Source: an uncultured Thermoguttaceae bacterium (lineage in GTDB: Bacteria; Planctomycetota; Planctomycetia; Pirellulales; Thermoguttaceae). From it: a stretch of 64,000 nucleotides of DNA. Below, one piece after another: positions 30,019 to 40,375 of the stretch (the stretch's first letter is position 1; each line of letters starts with the position of its first letter). The notes under the pieces were generated by a model. The model was not told the DNA's origin. It was given only the letters and a program-made list of their open reading frames with translations, and did no database searches. Both the position numbers and the translations under genes were made by a program. Where the stretch lies: contig CALIRO010000002.1 in the NCBI GenBank assembly GCA_938042245.1, positions 186,001 through 250,000 on the forward strand, in the 5' to 3' direction.

Positions 30019-30525
30019 ATGCTTACGAACATGCCGGTTGGTTCAGAGCCCATGGGGGCGATCCCACAGACCACCAGCTCGGGCGGCCGTCAAAGCTTCT
30101 TCCTTTTGGTGGCCGACGACGATCCGGAGGACTGCTTGTTCATCCAGGAGGCCATTCGAGAAAACGGATTCTCTCCCGAACTGCATTTTGTCCATGATGG
30201 GGAGGAGTTGTTGGAATATTTATCCCGCTCTGGCCGAGACGGCCAACCAACGCAAAGGCCAGATTTATTGCTTCTCGACTTAAACATGCCGAAACTGGAT
30301 GGCCGAGAAGCCCTCCGGCGGATCAAAACCGATCTGCGGTGGCGCAGCTTACCTGTGGTGGTGTTGACGACCTCCGGTGAGGAAAACGATGTGCAGACCT
30401 GTTACCAGCTTGGAGCGGCTTCGTTTGTGTGCAAACCGGCCAGTTATCGAGGTTGGCTGGAAACCCTGGGAGATCTATGTCGGTATTGGTTTGAGCGAGT
30501 CAGGCTTCTCAGCCCGGAAAAATGA
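30019..30525 (+). CDS. Rcp1-like single-domain response regulator
   Basis: LVADDDPEDCLFIQEAIRENG..LLLLDLNMPKLDGREALRRIKTDLRWRSLPVVVLTTSGEENDVQTCYQLGAASFVCKP. Confidence 0.92.
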   Translation: MLTNMPVGSEPMGAIPQTTSSGGRQSFFLLVADDDPEDCLFIQEAIRENGFSPELHFVHDGEELLEYLSRSGRDGQPTQRPDLLLLDLNMPKLDGREALRRIKTDLRWRSLPVVVLTTSGEENDVQTCYQLGAASFVCKPASYRGWLETLGDLCRYWFERVRLLSPEK

Positions 30526-31667
30526 TGAGTCCGATCCAACGTTCCCGCATCCTCTTGGTGGAAGACGATCCAGACGACGTCTGGATTTTGCGAAACTTGC
30601 TGGGCGACCGGTGGGATGGCCCGTTTGAACTACTTCATGTAGAGCTGTTGGAAGACGCCCTCCAGTGCCTCCGTACCAGCAAGATCGATGTCATTCTTTT
30701 GGACCTTTCCCTACCGGATAGCCAAGGGGTGGAATCCTTTCTTCGCCTCTACGCTCAGGCGCCGGGGGTGCCTATAGTAATTCTTACTGGCCTGGACGAT
30801 CAAGCCTTGGCATTGCGGTGTGTGCAGGCGGGAGCAGAAGATTATCTGGTGAAAGGGCAGGTGGATGATGAACTTTTAGTTCGTTCCTTGCGGTATGCGA
30901 TGGAACGTGCTCGCCGCCGACAGGCCGAACAACAACTGCAAAGCCAAACCGAAGAGTTTCGCACCGCCCGGGAAATCCAACAGAAGCTTTTTCCTAGCAG
31001 GGCGCCGAAATTGGCTGGGTTTGACCTGGCCGGCGCCTTGTACTCAGCCAGCGCCACCGCTGGGGACTATTTCGATTACATCCCCATGCTGGACGGATGT
31101 TTGGGTATTGTCCTGGGGGATGTGTCTGGCCATGGGATGGGACCCGCCTTGGTCATGGCCGAAGTACGGGCCAGCTTGCGCAGCCTGGCCCAAATTACCC
31201 CCGATGTCGGCGAAATCCTTACCCGGACCAATCGTACCTTGACCGCCGAACGCCACGAATTCCACTTCGTGACGTTGACGTTGGCCCGACTGGATCCCCA
31301 CACGCGCCGACTCCGCTACGCCAGCGCCGGCCAACGGGCCTTTCTGCTGCATGCCGACGGGGCCCAGACCCTGCTGGAAAGCACCAGCCCGCCGTTAGGC
31401 ATCGATCCAGAGCTGACGGTCTCCTGCACCGAAGATATTCTGCTCCCAACCGGCGGTATCGTCGCCTTTTTTACCGATGGGGTAACCGAAGCCGAATCCC
31501 CCCAAGAGGGCCGATTCGGCGCAGAGCGTGCGCTGGAACTTATCTACCAGCATCGCCACTTGCCTGCCCAAAAGATCATTGAACACCTCTATCAACAAGT
31601 TAGCCAATTCATCGCCCCCAACCCCCAGCCCGACGATATCACCATCGTCCTGCTAAAGGTGGAATAG
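30522..31667 (+). CDS. receiver plus PP2C-like (SpoIIE/RsbU-type) phosphatase
   Basis: ILLVEDDPDDVWILRNLL...VILLDLSLPDSQG; AREIQQKLFPSRAPKL...GDYFDYIPMLDGCLGIVLGDVSGHGMGPALVMAEVRASLRSL; 4-bp ATGA overlap with the upstream gene. Confidence 0.93.
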   Translation: MMSPIQRSRILLVEDDPDDVWILRNLLGDRWDGPFELLHVELLEDALQCLRTSKIDVILLDLSLPDSQGVESFLRLYAQAPGVPIVILTGLDDQALALRCVQAGAEDYLVKGQVDDELLVRSLRYAMERARRRQAEQQLQSQTEEFRTAREIQQKLFPSRAPKLAGFDLAGALYSASATAGDYFDYIPMLDGCLGIVLGDVSGHGMGPALVMAEVRASLRSLAQITPDVGEILTRTNRTLTAERHEFHFVTLTLARLDPHTRRLRYASAGQRAFLLHADGAQTLLESTSPPLGIDPELTVSCTEDILLPTGGIVAFFTDGVTEAESPQEGRFGAERALELIYQHRHLPAQKIIEHLYQQVSQFIAPNPQPDDITIVLLKVE

Positions 31668-31726
31668 CTTCTTCGGAACCTTTGGGATAGCTTGAGGACC
31701 CCTTTTATGGACGAGGAGGTTTTCCC

Positions 31727-33694
31727 ATGCAACCTACCAGAACGTTTTGGCAAACGAGCAGCAACGATTGGCTTCGGTGGGCAGCCTCAGGCCTTTGGAT
31801 CGGATTCGTACTGGGTGGGATTTGGAACCGACTGGCTTGGGCGGAGCAGCCCAAGTCCCCGCCGCCCCGCTGGTTCGCCTATCGGTGTCCCTATACGGAA
31901 TCCGAACCGGAGACGACCCGGCGGTTCGGCCAAATCGGCGTCCATCTAGTGCATATAAGTCCTCTGAATACTTTATGTTCTCTTGGAGTTCCGTATAGTC
32001 CCTATCCGGCCAGTTGGATCGGGCCCGGCAAGTATGATTTTACCCCGGTGGATCAGTATATTGCGGAGGTGGTCCAGTCCAATCCGAAGGCCAAGTTGAT
32101 GTGCGGGGTGGATTTGAATCCGCCTGCCTGGTGGGTTCGGCTGAATCGGCGGCCGGATAGCTTCTGGGACCTGGGCCGAGCAGCCGCCGACGAAAAATGG
32201 CGTCAGGAGACCCGGGCCTATTTGCAAGCCTTCTTGCAATATACCGAATCCCGATACAAGGACCGGATCGTCGCCTACACGCTGTTTTGCGGCGGCACGT
32301 TGGAATGGATCGATCATGCCGAAGGCCAAGAAAGCTCCAGCCGACGCGCCGCTTGGCGAAAATGGCTGACCGCTCAGGGTTGGCCCGATCCGGTGGATAT
32401 TCCGCCTTTTTCGATCCGAGAACAGGCCGCCCACGGGTTGCTCCGAGACCCCGAAGCCGACAAAGTCGGAGCGGCCTACTGGCGATTTAACAACTGGTTG
32501 GTCGGAGATACCATTTTCTACTTTGCCAAGGCTGCCCAGGAGGTGTTGCAGCATCGGGTTCCGGTAGGGATTTTCTACGGTTATCTGAATGAGTTAGCCG
32601 GTGCCCCGTTTGGACATCTAGATTTCGACCGGGTGTGCCGGTCAGATTGGGTCGATTTTTTCATGTCGCCGTCGCCGTATCAGGATCGTCCGGTGGGCGG
32701 AGCCGGGGGATTCATGGTTCCGGTAGCTTCGGTGCGACATCATGGCAAAGGGTTTATCCAGGAATTGGACCATCGGACGCATACATGTCGGGGTTGGAAG
32801 CTGCCGGGTGTGGGCCTACCGCCGCCGCTTTATGAGAGCGGTTTTCCCACTCTGGAGGCCAGCATTGCCGGGCTGCGCCGGGAGTTTGCCATCGCCCTAC
32901 TCCACGGCGTATCGCTTTGGTGGTTCAACATCTTCGGCCATACGTACGACGATCCCAAACTAGTGGAAGCGATCGGCCAGATGCGCACGCTATGGGATCA
33001 ACTGGCCGAGGCCGAGACCCAATCCGCCGCCGAAATTGCGGTGTTCCTCGATGCGGAAAGCCTCTTTTATATGAACCACCGATCTGGCCAGTTGGCCGAC
33101 TTCTTTTCCCGGCAGCGGATCGGCCTGGGCCGAATGGGCGCTCCGTATGATCTGTACAGCATGGCCGACCTCCCCGAATTGGATCTAAGCCGATACAAAA
33201 TGGTCTTCTTCCCGAATCTGTTCGTCGTAGATAAACCGAAGTTGGAGGCCCTGAAACAAAAGGTTTGTAGCGGGGGGAAAACGGTGCTGTGGGTCCATGC
33301 GCCGGGCATGATTACCGACGGCCGGTATGACCCAGCCAACGTCCAACGTCTGTGCGGTATTGCCTATGGGAGCAAGGAACTGACCATCCGTGCGATGGAT
33401 GGATGGACATCGGTCTTAGCGCCGGCGCCGAACTTGTCGGCCTCGGTGCTTCGGGACTTAGCACGCAAAGCCGGGGTACATATTTATTGCGACAAGGATT
33501 GGCCGGTGTATGCCAATCGGCGTCTTTTGGCCGTGCATACCGAAAGCGGCGGCCCATGCCTCATTCGTCTTCCCCGGCAGGCTCGGCAAGTCCGAGAACT
33601 ATTCAGCGACCGGGTGGTCGCCGAAAATACCGATCAGTTTGAAGATCGCCTCCAAGCCCCAGATACCGCCCTCTACTTGCTCCAATGGGATTGA
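31727..33694 (+). CDS. secreted GH42/beta-galactosidase-like protein
   Basis: Signal/TM N-terminus; TIM-barrel-like PKAKLMCGVDLNPPAWW..., YFRSRYKDRI-like TESRYKDRIVAYTLFCGGTLEW; trimerization-like AEIAVFLDAESLFYM, LWVHAPGMITDG. Confidence 0.6.
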   Translation: MQPTRTFWQTSSNDWLRWAASGLWIGFVLGGIWNRLAWAEQPKSPPPRWFAYRCPYTESEPETTRRFGQIGVHLVHISPLNTLCSLGVPYSPYPASWIGPGKYDFTPVDQYIAEVVQSNPKAKLMCGVDLNPPAWWVRLNRRPDSFWDLGRAAADEKWRQETRAYLQAFLQYTESRYKDRIVAYTLFCGGTLEWIDHAEGQESSSRRAAWRKWLTAQGWPDPVDIPPFSIREQAAHGLLRDPEADKVGAAYWRFNNWLVGDTIFYFAKAAQEVLQHRVPVGIFYGYLNELAGAPFGHLDFDRVCRSDWVDFFMSPSPYQDRPVGGAGGFMVPVASVRHHGKGFIQELDHRTHTCRGWKLPGVGLPPPLYESGFPTLEASIAGLRREFAIALLHGVSLWWFNIFGHTYDDPKLVEAIGQMRTLWDQLAEAETQSAAEIAVFLDAESLFYMNHRSGQLADFFSRQRIGLGRMGAPYDLYSMADLPELDLSRYKMVFFPNLFVVDKPKLEALKQKVCSGGKTVLWVHAPGMITDGRYDPANVQRLCGIAYGSKELTIRAMDGWTSVLAPAPNLSASVLRDLARKAGVHIYCDKDWPVYANRRLLAVHTESGGPCLIRLPRQARQVRELFSDRVVAENTDQFEDRLQAPDTALYLLQWD

Positions 33695-33880
33695 TGAAGC
33701 AGTAGAGAATCGCAAAGAACACAAGAGGAGGACAATGCCACTGATTCTACCCTCCTATGAGCAAGTAGTAGGAAATCGCTCAGTTAGAGCCTCTCCCAAA
33801 ACGAAGCTGGATAATCCAGCAACGCTAAGAAAATGAAGGCTTTGGCAATCCGAGTAATTTCCTTTTTGGGATAAGCTGTT

Positions 33881-34069
33881 GGAACCTTTGGATAATTCAA
33901 AGGAAACATTTTTACACTATCTCGGAACCTCCCTCCACATCCCCAACATATAGTGGTACTGCCAACATGAGACTCCATATATAGTGCCCAGCAATGGGAA
34001 CCGATAGATAAAGGAATGGATCAAACGTTCATAAAGTTCATGTAATGTTCAGGATTTTGCAGAGCTTCC
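33881..34069 (-). mobile_element. MITE-like 189-bp element, copy C (inverted)
   Basis: GGAACCTTTGGATAATTCAAAGG...CAGGATTTTGCAGAGCTTCC; flanked by perfect TGTT direct repeats (33877-33880 and 34070-34073). Confidence 0.87.
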
Positions 34070-34630
34070 TGTTATAGAGGCTAGGCACTGGGAAGCCAAA
34101 GGGCCGGATGGCCTGCTCCGAGTGTGTAGCGCTAGCTACCAGCCCTCTACGGGGCACACATAGGATTCAAAAGGCGGAGGGCCGATGGCCGATTCCCCCG
34201 ATGGCATCCGCCATCTGCCAGTGCCCTGTCCGGTCGGTTTTGCCGTTTTTTTTCGTCATTTCGGAAGGCCTCCGCCGAATAGGGTACTAAAGTATTCCTG
34301 CCAAAGCCGGAATCCAGTTTTTGTGTTAGTTTATTTGTCCTGTACAGCTGCTTGCGTGGCAGGGAGACTCAAAGGTTTTCCTCGGATCAACCAGCCCAGT
34401 TCTTCATTTGGTGGATGAGTTCCCTAAATCCTTTTGTTTCCGATAGTTGGGGATAAATCTACATTTGTTCATATAATTTCCTAATCCAACCTTTCCCACC
34501 AGGAAGAAGATTACCTCTGGAGGGGCTTCCAAATTGGTAAAAGTCCCGCTAAGCTTTTTCTACGGGGCCTAAATAACCGGCTCCTTAAAACGGCTGCCAT
34601 GTTTCCTTGTTCTCAAAGGAGGAACTTCGC

Positions 34631-35986
34631 ATGGGTAAGACAGTTCGATGGACGCGTCGGCAGTTTGTCGGCGCAGCAGGGGCGTCGGCCTGGCTATGTA
34701 CGGTGGTTCCGCGTCATGCGGTTGCCCGAAGCGGCGAGACTCCTCCCAGTGAAAAAATCAATGTGGCCGGTATCGGTGTGGGCGGCATGGGCCACGGCGA
34801 CATCAACGCGGTGGCCCGCCTGGGAACCAACATTGTGGCCCTATGCGACGTCGATCTTCGCCGGGCCGGCCGTACCTTCCAAGAGTTCCCCCAGGCCAAG
34901 CAGTATCGGGACTTCCGCAAAATGCTCGACGAGATGGATCGGCAAATTGATGCGGTTGTGGTGGCCACCCCGGACCACGTCCACGCCGTGGCGAGCATGG
35001 CCGCCATCAAACGCGGTAAACACGTCTATTGCGAAAAGCCGCTGGCCCATTCGGTCTATGAATGCCGGGCGCTGGTCGAGGCGGCTAAAAAGCACAACGT
35101 GGTTACCCAACTGGGCAATCAGGGCCATTCGTTCGAGTCGATCCGCACCTTTTGCGAATGGATTTGGGATGGGGCGATCGGCAAAGTACATACGATCCAT
35201 GCCGGTTGTGCGGTGGTCAACTCGGGTCTAGATCAATTGGAGCGAGTCAAAAAGGAAACCCCTCCGGTCCCGCCGGAAGTGGATTGGGATTTGTGGCTTG
35301 GCCCAGCCAAGTATCGGCCGTATCACCCGGCCTATATGCCCGGGGCATGGCGAGGCTGGACGCCGTTTGGCAATGGCACCGTAGGCGATTGGACCTGCCA
35401 TGTGGTCGATCCGGTCTTCTGGGCCTTGGACCTGGCAGCGCCGAGCAGCGTGATTGCCCAGGTCAAAGACTATGATCCCAAGACCCAAGGCGACGCCTTC
35501 CCCAAGGGGGAAGTGATCACCTACGAATTCCCGGCCAAAGGCGATCGGGGACCCATCACCCTCCATTGGTACAGCGGCACCGAGCGGATTCCTCGGGTCC
35601 CTGATTTAGAGCCAGACCGCAAACCGGTCAGCACCGGCGCCTTTGTCCTGGGCGATAAGGGAACCATCATGTACGGTTCCCATGGGGCCAGCGGTGTGCG
35701 GATCGTCCCAGAATCCAAGATGCGGGAGTATAAACTGCCGGAAAAGAAACTGCCGCGGATCCCTGGACATCATTGGGATTGGATCACGGCCATTCGAGAA
35801 GGCCGAAAGGCTGGCAGCGATTTTTCCTACGGCGGGCCGCTGACGGAAATCGCCATGCTGGGCGTGATTGCCATCCGCTTTGCCGGCACGAAACTCCAGT
35901 GGGACGCTCAGGCCATGCGATTTACCAACTGTGAGGAGGCCAACGCCTGGGTCAACCCGCCCTATCGAGAAGGCTGGAGCCTGTAA
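34631..35986 (+). CDS. Tat-exported Gfo/Idh/MocA family oxidoreductase
   Basis: WTRRQFVGAAGASAWL; INVAGIGVGGMGHGDINAVARLGTNIVALCDVD; VVVATPDHVHAVASMAAIKRGKHVYCEKPLAHSVYE. Confidence 0.93.
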   Translation: MGKTVRWTRRQFVGAAGASAWLCTVVPRHAVARSGETPPSEKINVAGIGVGGMGHGDINAVARLGTNIVALCDVDLRRAGRTFQEFPQAKQYRDFRKMLDEMDRQIDAVVVATPDHVHAVASMAAIKRGKHVYCEKPLAHSVYECRALVEAAKKHNVVTQLGNQGHSFESIRTFCEWIWDGAIGKVHTIHAGCAVVNSGLDQLERVKKETPPVPPEVDWDLWLGPAKYRPYHPAYMPGAWRGWTPFGNGTVGDWTCHVVDPVFWALDLAAPSSVIAQVKDYDPKTQGDAFPKGEVITYEFPAKGDRGPITLHWYSGTERIPRVPDLEPDRKPVSTGAFVLGDKGTIMYGSHGASGVRIVPESKMREYKLPEKKLPRIPGHHWDWITAIREGRKAGSDFSYGGPLTEIAMLGVIAIRFAGTKLQWDAQAMRFTNCEEANAWVNPPYREGWSL

Positions 35987-36388
35987 GAACTGATTTTCCG
36001 AGCCTTTCGGCCACCTACCGCCCAGGCGAGGGAGCCGGTACCTACCGATTTTCCGACCCGTTCGGCGGCCTGAAAGTCTCCCTCCGGAGTTCAAAAACAT
36101 AGCCCCGAATCGTCTATAGAAACTGATGTACATTGCCTTCGATAGGCCGAAGGGCCTTTGCCCAACGCCGTCGATACGATCTCTTTGTACAGAGAGGCCG
36201 GTCCCTTCCTGCAAGGGATCGGCCTTTTGGATATACTTCAGGAGTTCTGTAAAATCGCAATGACAGGGGGTTTCCCCTAAGAAAATGGAGGGAATATTCC
36301 AAAGTTAGTATATGAGAGAAAATGTCATTTGCGAAACTCCAGATACTTTTCAAACAGCTGCTTTTTGCCGCAGAGAAAGGTCTGTTCC

Positions 36389-37318
36389 ATGACGGCGAGA
36401 ACCGGCGGAAAATTGGGCATTTTAGGCCAAACCAGCCAAACCCGCTCCGGGCTTCTTAGCCGACGGCGATTCCTCGGGTGGGCGGCCGGGATGGGGATTG
36501 GTGCGGTTGTAGAACCGCTTGGCCGCTCGGATGCCGCACAGGCCGAGCAGCCCAGCAAACCTTATCGGCCCGATTTTCCCCTGATCGACTGCCATGTCCA
36601 CTTGGACGGCAGCAGCATCGGGCAGGTGGCGGCTCTATCGAAAAAGCTGGGCGTGCAGTTCGGCATCGTCGAACACGCCGGAACCAAAGAAAACAAATAT
36701 CCCAAAGTGCTCTCCAATGACCAGGAGCTTCAAGAGTATTTGGACATGTTGGAAGGCAAAGGGGTCTATCGGGGCGTGCAAGCCGAGTGGATTGACTGGT
36801 CCAGTTGCTTTTCCGCTCCGATGTTGGCCAAACTGGACTATGTGCTCATGGATGCGATGACCTATCCGGGTCGAGACGGGCGTCGGGTAAAACTCTGGGA
36901 AAAAGAGGCCTCTCAATCGGTGGATTTTGCCGATCCCGAGCGGTTCATGGATCGCTTCGTAGATTGGCATGTGCGGTTGATTTCTGAGCAGCCGATCGAC
37001 CTCCTGGCCAATACTTCCTGGTTGCCGACGGCGCTAGCAGGCCGATATGAGCAGCTTTGGACGCCGGAACGGGTGCGCCGAGTGGCCCAAACCGCCGCCC
37101 AATATGGGGTGGCCATGGAAATCAGCGCCTCCTACCGACTGCCGAAACTCGCTTTTTTGAAAATTGCCAAGGAATGCGGAGTGCGGTTTGCCTTTGGCAC
37201 CAACGGCCGATACCCCAACATGGGCAAACTGGATTACTGCCTGCAAATGGCCGAGGCGCTCCATTTGACCCAGGCGGACATGTTCCGCCCCGGCCTAGAC
37301 CGCCGGAAAAGGGGATAA
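36389..37318 (+). CDS. Tat-exported PHP/amidohydrolase-like protein
   Basis: LLSRRRFLGWAAGMGIGAVV; PLIDCHVHLDGSSIGQVAAL; C-terminal VRFAFGTNGRYPNMGKLDYCLQMAEAL. Confidence 0.7.
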   Translation: MTARTGGKLGILGQTSQTRSGLLSRRRFLGWAAGMGIGAVVEPLGRSDAAQAEQPSKPYRPDFPLIDCHVHLDGSSIGQVAALSKKLGVQFGIVEHAGTKENKYPKVLSNDQELQEYLDMLEGKGVYRGVQAEWIDWSSCFSAPMLAKLDYVLMDAMTYPGRDGRRVKLWEKEASQSVDFADPERFMDRFVDWHVRLISEQPIDLLANTSWLPTALAGRYEQLWTPERVRRVAQTAAQYGVAMEISASYRLPKLAFLKIAKECGVRFAFGTNGRYPNMGKLDYCLQMAEALHLTQADMFRPGLDRRKRG

Positions 37319-37343
37319 CCACTGGGGAGGGGGAATTCCCATC

Positions 37344-38258
37344 GTGGGTTTGCCGATGGACGGGCTAGGTTTTGAGATTCTTTATCAGGACGAGCATTGT
37401 TTGGTGGTCAATAAGCCGCCGGGCGTTTTGACTCAAGCGCCGCCGGGCATCGACAGCCTGGAGCGGCGCGTGCGGGCCTGGTTGGAACAGCAGCAACCGA
37501 ACACCGCCCCTTCGACTTCCCACACACCCGAGCACCAGCAACCACCACAGATTTCGCCCCTTCCTGCCAGTGGGGAAAAGGCCGAGCCAGAGAATCCCAG
37601 TTTCGCTTCAGAAAAGGCAAATTTGCCGCCAGAAAATTCCCAGCCCGGAGGGAAGAAGTTGTATTTGGGCCTGCCGCATCGGCTGGATCGTCCGGTTTCG
37701 GGGGCGGTGGTCTTTGCGCTGACCCGGCGGGCAGCCCAACGCCTTAGCGCCCAGTTTGAACGGCGGAGCATGAAAAAACTTTATTGGGCTTGCCTGCAAG
37801 GCCGGGTGGAACCGACCGAGGGCGTCTGGAAAGATTTCCTCCGCAAAGTGCCCGATCAGCCCAGGGCAGAAATTGTCCCAATGGAGCATCCCGATGCCCT
37901 CTATGCGGTGCTCCATTATCGGGTGTTGGGCTATTTGGACTGGGGCAGTTGGGTGGAGATTCGGCTCGATACGGGCCGATACCATCAGATCCGCATTCAG
38001 GCGGCAAGCCGGGGACATCCGGTGCTGGGCGATGTGCAATACGGCGCTGGGCAGCCGTTTGGGCCGCCGGTGCAGGATGTGCGGGAGCAACCGATCGCCC
38101 TGCACGCCCGGACGCTTATCTTCCGCCATCCGAAGACCAAACAAACCATGATTATCCGGGCGCCGTTGCCGGATTGCTGGAAAGAACTTCATCTGCCAGA
38201 AAAGATTCCCTATTCGGCCCCTGATCCCCCTTGCAACCCATGGGAAGGGCTATTTTAA
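37344..38258 (+). CDS. RluA-family pseudouridine synthase
   Basis: ILYQDEHCLVVNKPPGVLTQAPPG; LGLPHRLDRPVSGAVVFALTRRAAQRLSAQF; EIRLDTGRYHQIRIQAASRGHPVLGDVQYG. Confidence 0.92.
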   Translation: MGLPMDGLGFEILYQDEHCLVVNKPPGVLTQAPPGIDSLERRVRAWLEQQQPNTAPSTSHTPEHQQPPQISPLPASGEKAEPENPSFASEKANLPPENSQPGGKKLYLGLPHRLDRPVSGAVVFALTRRAAQRLSAQFERRSMKKLYWACLQGRVEPTEGVWKDFLRKVPDQPRAEIVPMEHPDALYAVLHYRVLGYLDWGSWVEIRLDTGRYHQIRIQAASRGHPVLGDVQYGAGQPFGPPVQDVREQPIALHARTLIFRHPKTKQTMIIRAPLPDCWKELHLPEKIPYSAPDPPCNPWEGLF

Positions 38259-38323
38259 TGAACATCCTATGGTGAGGGCATTCCTTTGAGGAGGTGAAGG
38301 CCATTAGGTTGTCAGGAGGTTGG

Positions 38324-38917
38324 ATGATGGAAAGCAAACGGATTCGAGTCTTAGGCATCTGCGGCAGCCCCAGGCCAGAGGGGAATACCGAACGGCTGAT
38401 CCGGCGGGCGTTGGGCATGTTGGAGGCGGAAGGGTTTGAGACGGACTTTTTGTCGCTGGCCGATCGGCCGGTAAAACCCTGCATTGCCTGTGGGCGGTGC
38501 TTGACATCGGATGTGCCGAGATGTTTCCAGGAGGATCCGAATTTCGAGGGGGTGTTGGATCGGTTTGCCGCTGCGCAGGGGATACTGGTGGGATCGCCGG
38601 TGTATTTTAGTTCGGCTACGCCGCAAGTGATGGCGCTATTGCACCGGGTGGGCTATGTGGCCCGCAAGCATCCGGACCTTTTGCGGCGTAAAGTGGGGGC
38701 GGCGGTGGTGGTGGCTCGCCGAGCCGGACAAAACTTTACCTTCGCCCAGATCAACTACTTTTTCCTCATTGCCGAAATGATCGTGCCCGGTTCGACCTAC
38801 TGGAACATCGCCTTCGGCCGAGAAAAAGGCGAAGTAGAAAAAGACGCCGAGGGGCTCCGCACCCTGGACAATTTGGTCAAAAATATGGCCTGGCTCTTGC
38901 AAAAACTGGCCTCTTAA
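38324..38917 (+). CDS. flavodoxin-like NAD(P)H-dependent FMN reductase / iron-sulfur flavoprotein family
   Basis: IRVLGICGSPRPEGNTERLIRRAL; PCIACGRCL; ILVGSPVYFSSATPQVMALLHRVGY. Confidence 0.87.
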   Translation: MMESKRIRVLGICGSPRPEGNTERLIRRALGMLEAEGFETDFLSLADRPVKPCIACGRCLTSDVPRCFQEDPNFEGVLDRFAAAQGILVGSPVYFSSATPQVMALLHRVGYVARKHPDLLRRKVGAAVVVARRAGQNFTFAQINYFFLIAEMIVPGSTYWNIAFGREKGEVEKDAEGLRTLDNLVKNMAWLLQKLAS

Positions 38918-38968
38918 CGGCCCTTATTTCTGCAGGGTTTTATTAGGTTTTTTTGGAAGGAGCTTCGG

Positions 38969-40024
38969 ATGGCCCAAACAGGGGAAAAACCGATACGGAT
39001 CATTTCCAGTGTGGCGCCGATTCGGATAGCCGATTTTGGCGGCTGGACGGACACCTGGTTTGCCAAGTACGGCCGGGTGCTAAACATTGCGGTGTATCCA
39101 TATGTGGAAGTGCAGATTCATGTATATCGGCGGGGAAATCGGGCGCCGGTGTGCATCTATGCAGAAAACTATGGGGAACGATACACTCTGGAGGCCATCG
39201 GCGGCGCCTACGACCGGCATCCTTTGCTGGAGGCGGCCATTGAATATATGGGTGTGCCGAAGGACTTGGCCCTGGAAATTACCATTTTCAGTGAGGCGCC
39301 GGTGGGGGCCTCGACCGGCACCAGTGCGGCGGTCAGTGTAGCGCTGATTGGGGCGTTGGACTGGCTGAAGCCGGGGCGTATGACCCCCCACGAAGTGGCC
39401 GCCGCCGCTCATAAGATCGAAACGGAACTCCTGCATCAGCAATGCGGGGTGCAGGACCAATTGGCCAGCGCCTACGGCGGCATCTGTTATATCGAAATCC
39501 TGGATTACCCCCATGCCATTGTAAGCCCCATTGGGCTTCCCAATAGCATCTGGTGGGAGCTGGAGCGGCGATTAAGCTTAATCTTTCTGGGGCAGGCCCA
39601 TAGCTCTTCGAAGGTCCATGAAATGGTCATTCGGGAGTTGGAGTCGGCCGGTCCGGAAGCCCAAAAACTGGCCCCTCTGCGCCAGACACCGGTAAAGGCG
39701 AAAAACGCCCTGCTGGCAGGGGATTTCGAGGCCTTTGGCCAGGCAATGATCGAAAACACCGAGGCGCAACGTCGGCTCCATCCGAATCTGATCAGCCCAC
39801 GGCATCAAGCGGTCATCGACATTGCCCAGCGGTTTGGGGCCTTGGGCTGGAAGGTAAACGGTGCTGGTGGCGACGGCGGTTCGGTAACCATCCTTGGGGG
39901 GCCTGATTCGGCCCTGCAACGCCAAATGCTGGCCGCCATCAAAAAAGAACTTCCCTACACTCAAAATATCCCCATCTATTTGAGCCGATTCGGGCTGCGG
40001 GTCTGGGAAACGCCGGTCTATTGA
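38969..40024 (+). CDS. GHMP-type sugar kinase (heptose/fucose kinase-like)
   Basis: SSVAPIRIADFGGWTDTWFAKYGRVLNIAVYP; EAPVGASTGTSAAVSVALIGAL; GAGGDGGSVTILG. Confidence 0.87.
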   Translation: MAQTGEKPIRIISSVAPIRIADFGGWTDTWFAKYGRVLNIAVYPYVEVQIHVYRRGNRAPVCIYAENYGERYTLEAIGGAYDRHPLLEAAIEYMGVPKDLALEITIFSEAPVGASTGTSAAVSVALIGALDWLKPGRMTPHEVAAAAHKIETELLHQQCGVQDQLASAYGGICYIEILDYPHAIVSPIGLPNSIWWELERRLSLIFLGQAHSSSKVHEMVIRELESAGPEAQKLAPLRQTPVKAKNALLAGDFEAFGQAMIENTEAQRRLHPNLISPRHQAVIDIAQRFGALGWKVNGAGGDGGSVTILGGPDSALQRQMLAAIKKELPYTQNIPIYLSRFGLRVWETPVY

Positions 40025-40375
40025 CCTGGGCCATTGGGGTTGCTGCCTGGAAAAAAGCTCCCATCTCCAACCGGAAAGAGCACCTGGACTCCCTGAGTGG
40101 TTTTATTTTCCTAGGTTGCCCAATTTTCTTAAATTGCCCTTTCGGGGGCCAAGTGCCAGCGAAAATCTATGGCCGCCGGATCGGCTAGATGCCTCCTAAT
40201 TTCCTCCGGACCTACTCCCTGGGGAGCTTTTCTCCATAAAATGAGGTAAAATGCCTTCGAGGAGCAAGAGGGAAGGCCAGAGCGGCCCCGAGTCTTCCTT
40301 TACCCCATTAGGGGGGTGAAAAACCCTTTGTTCCGGCAAACCGAGTGGCCGATCCTACTTGAGAGGGGCAGTTCT

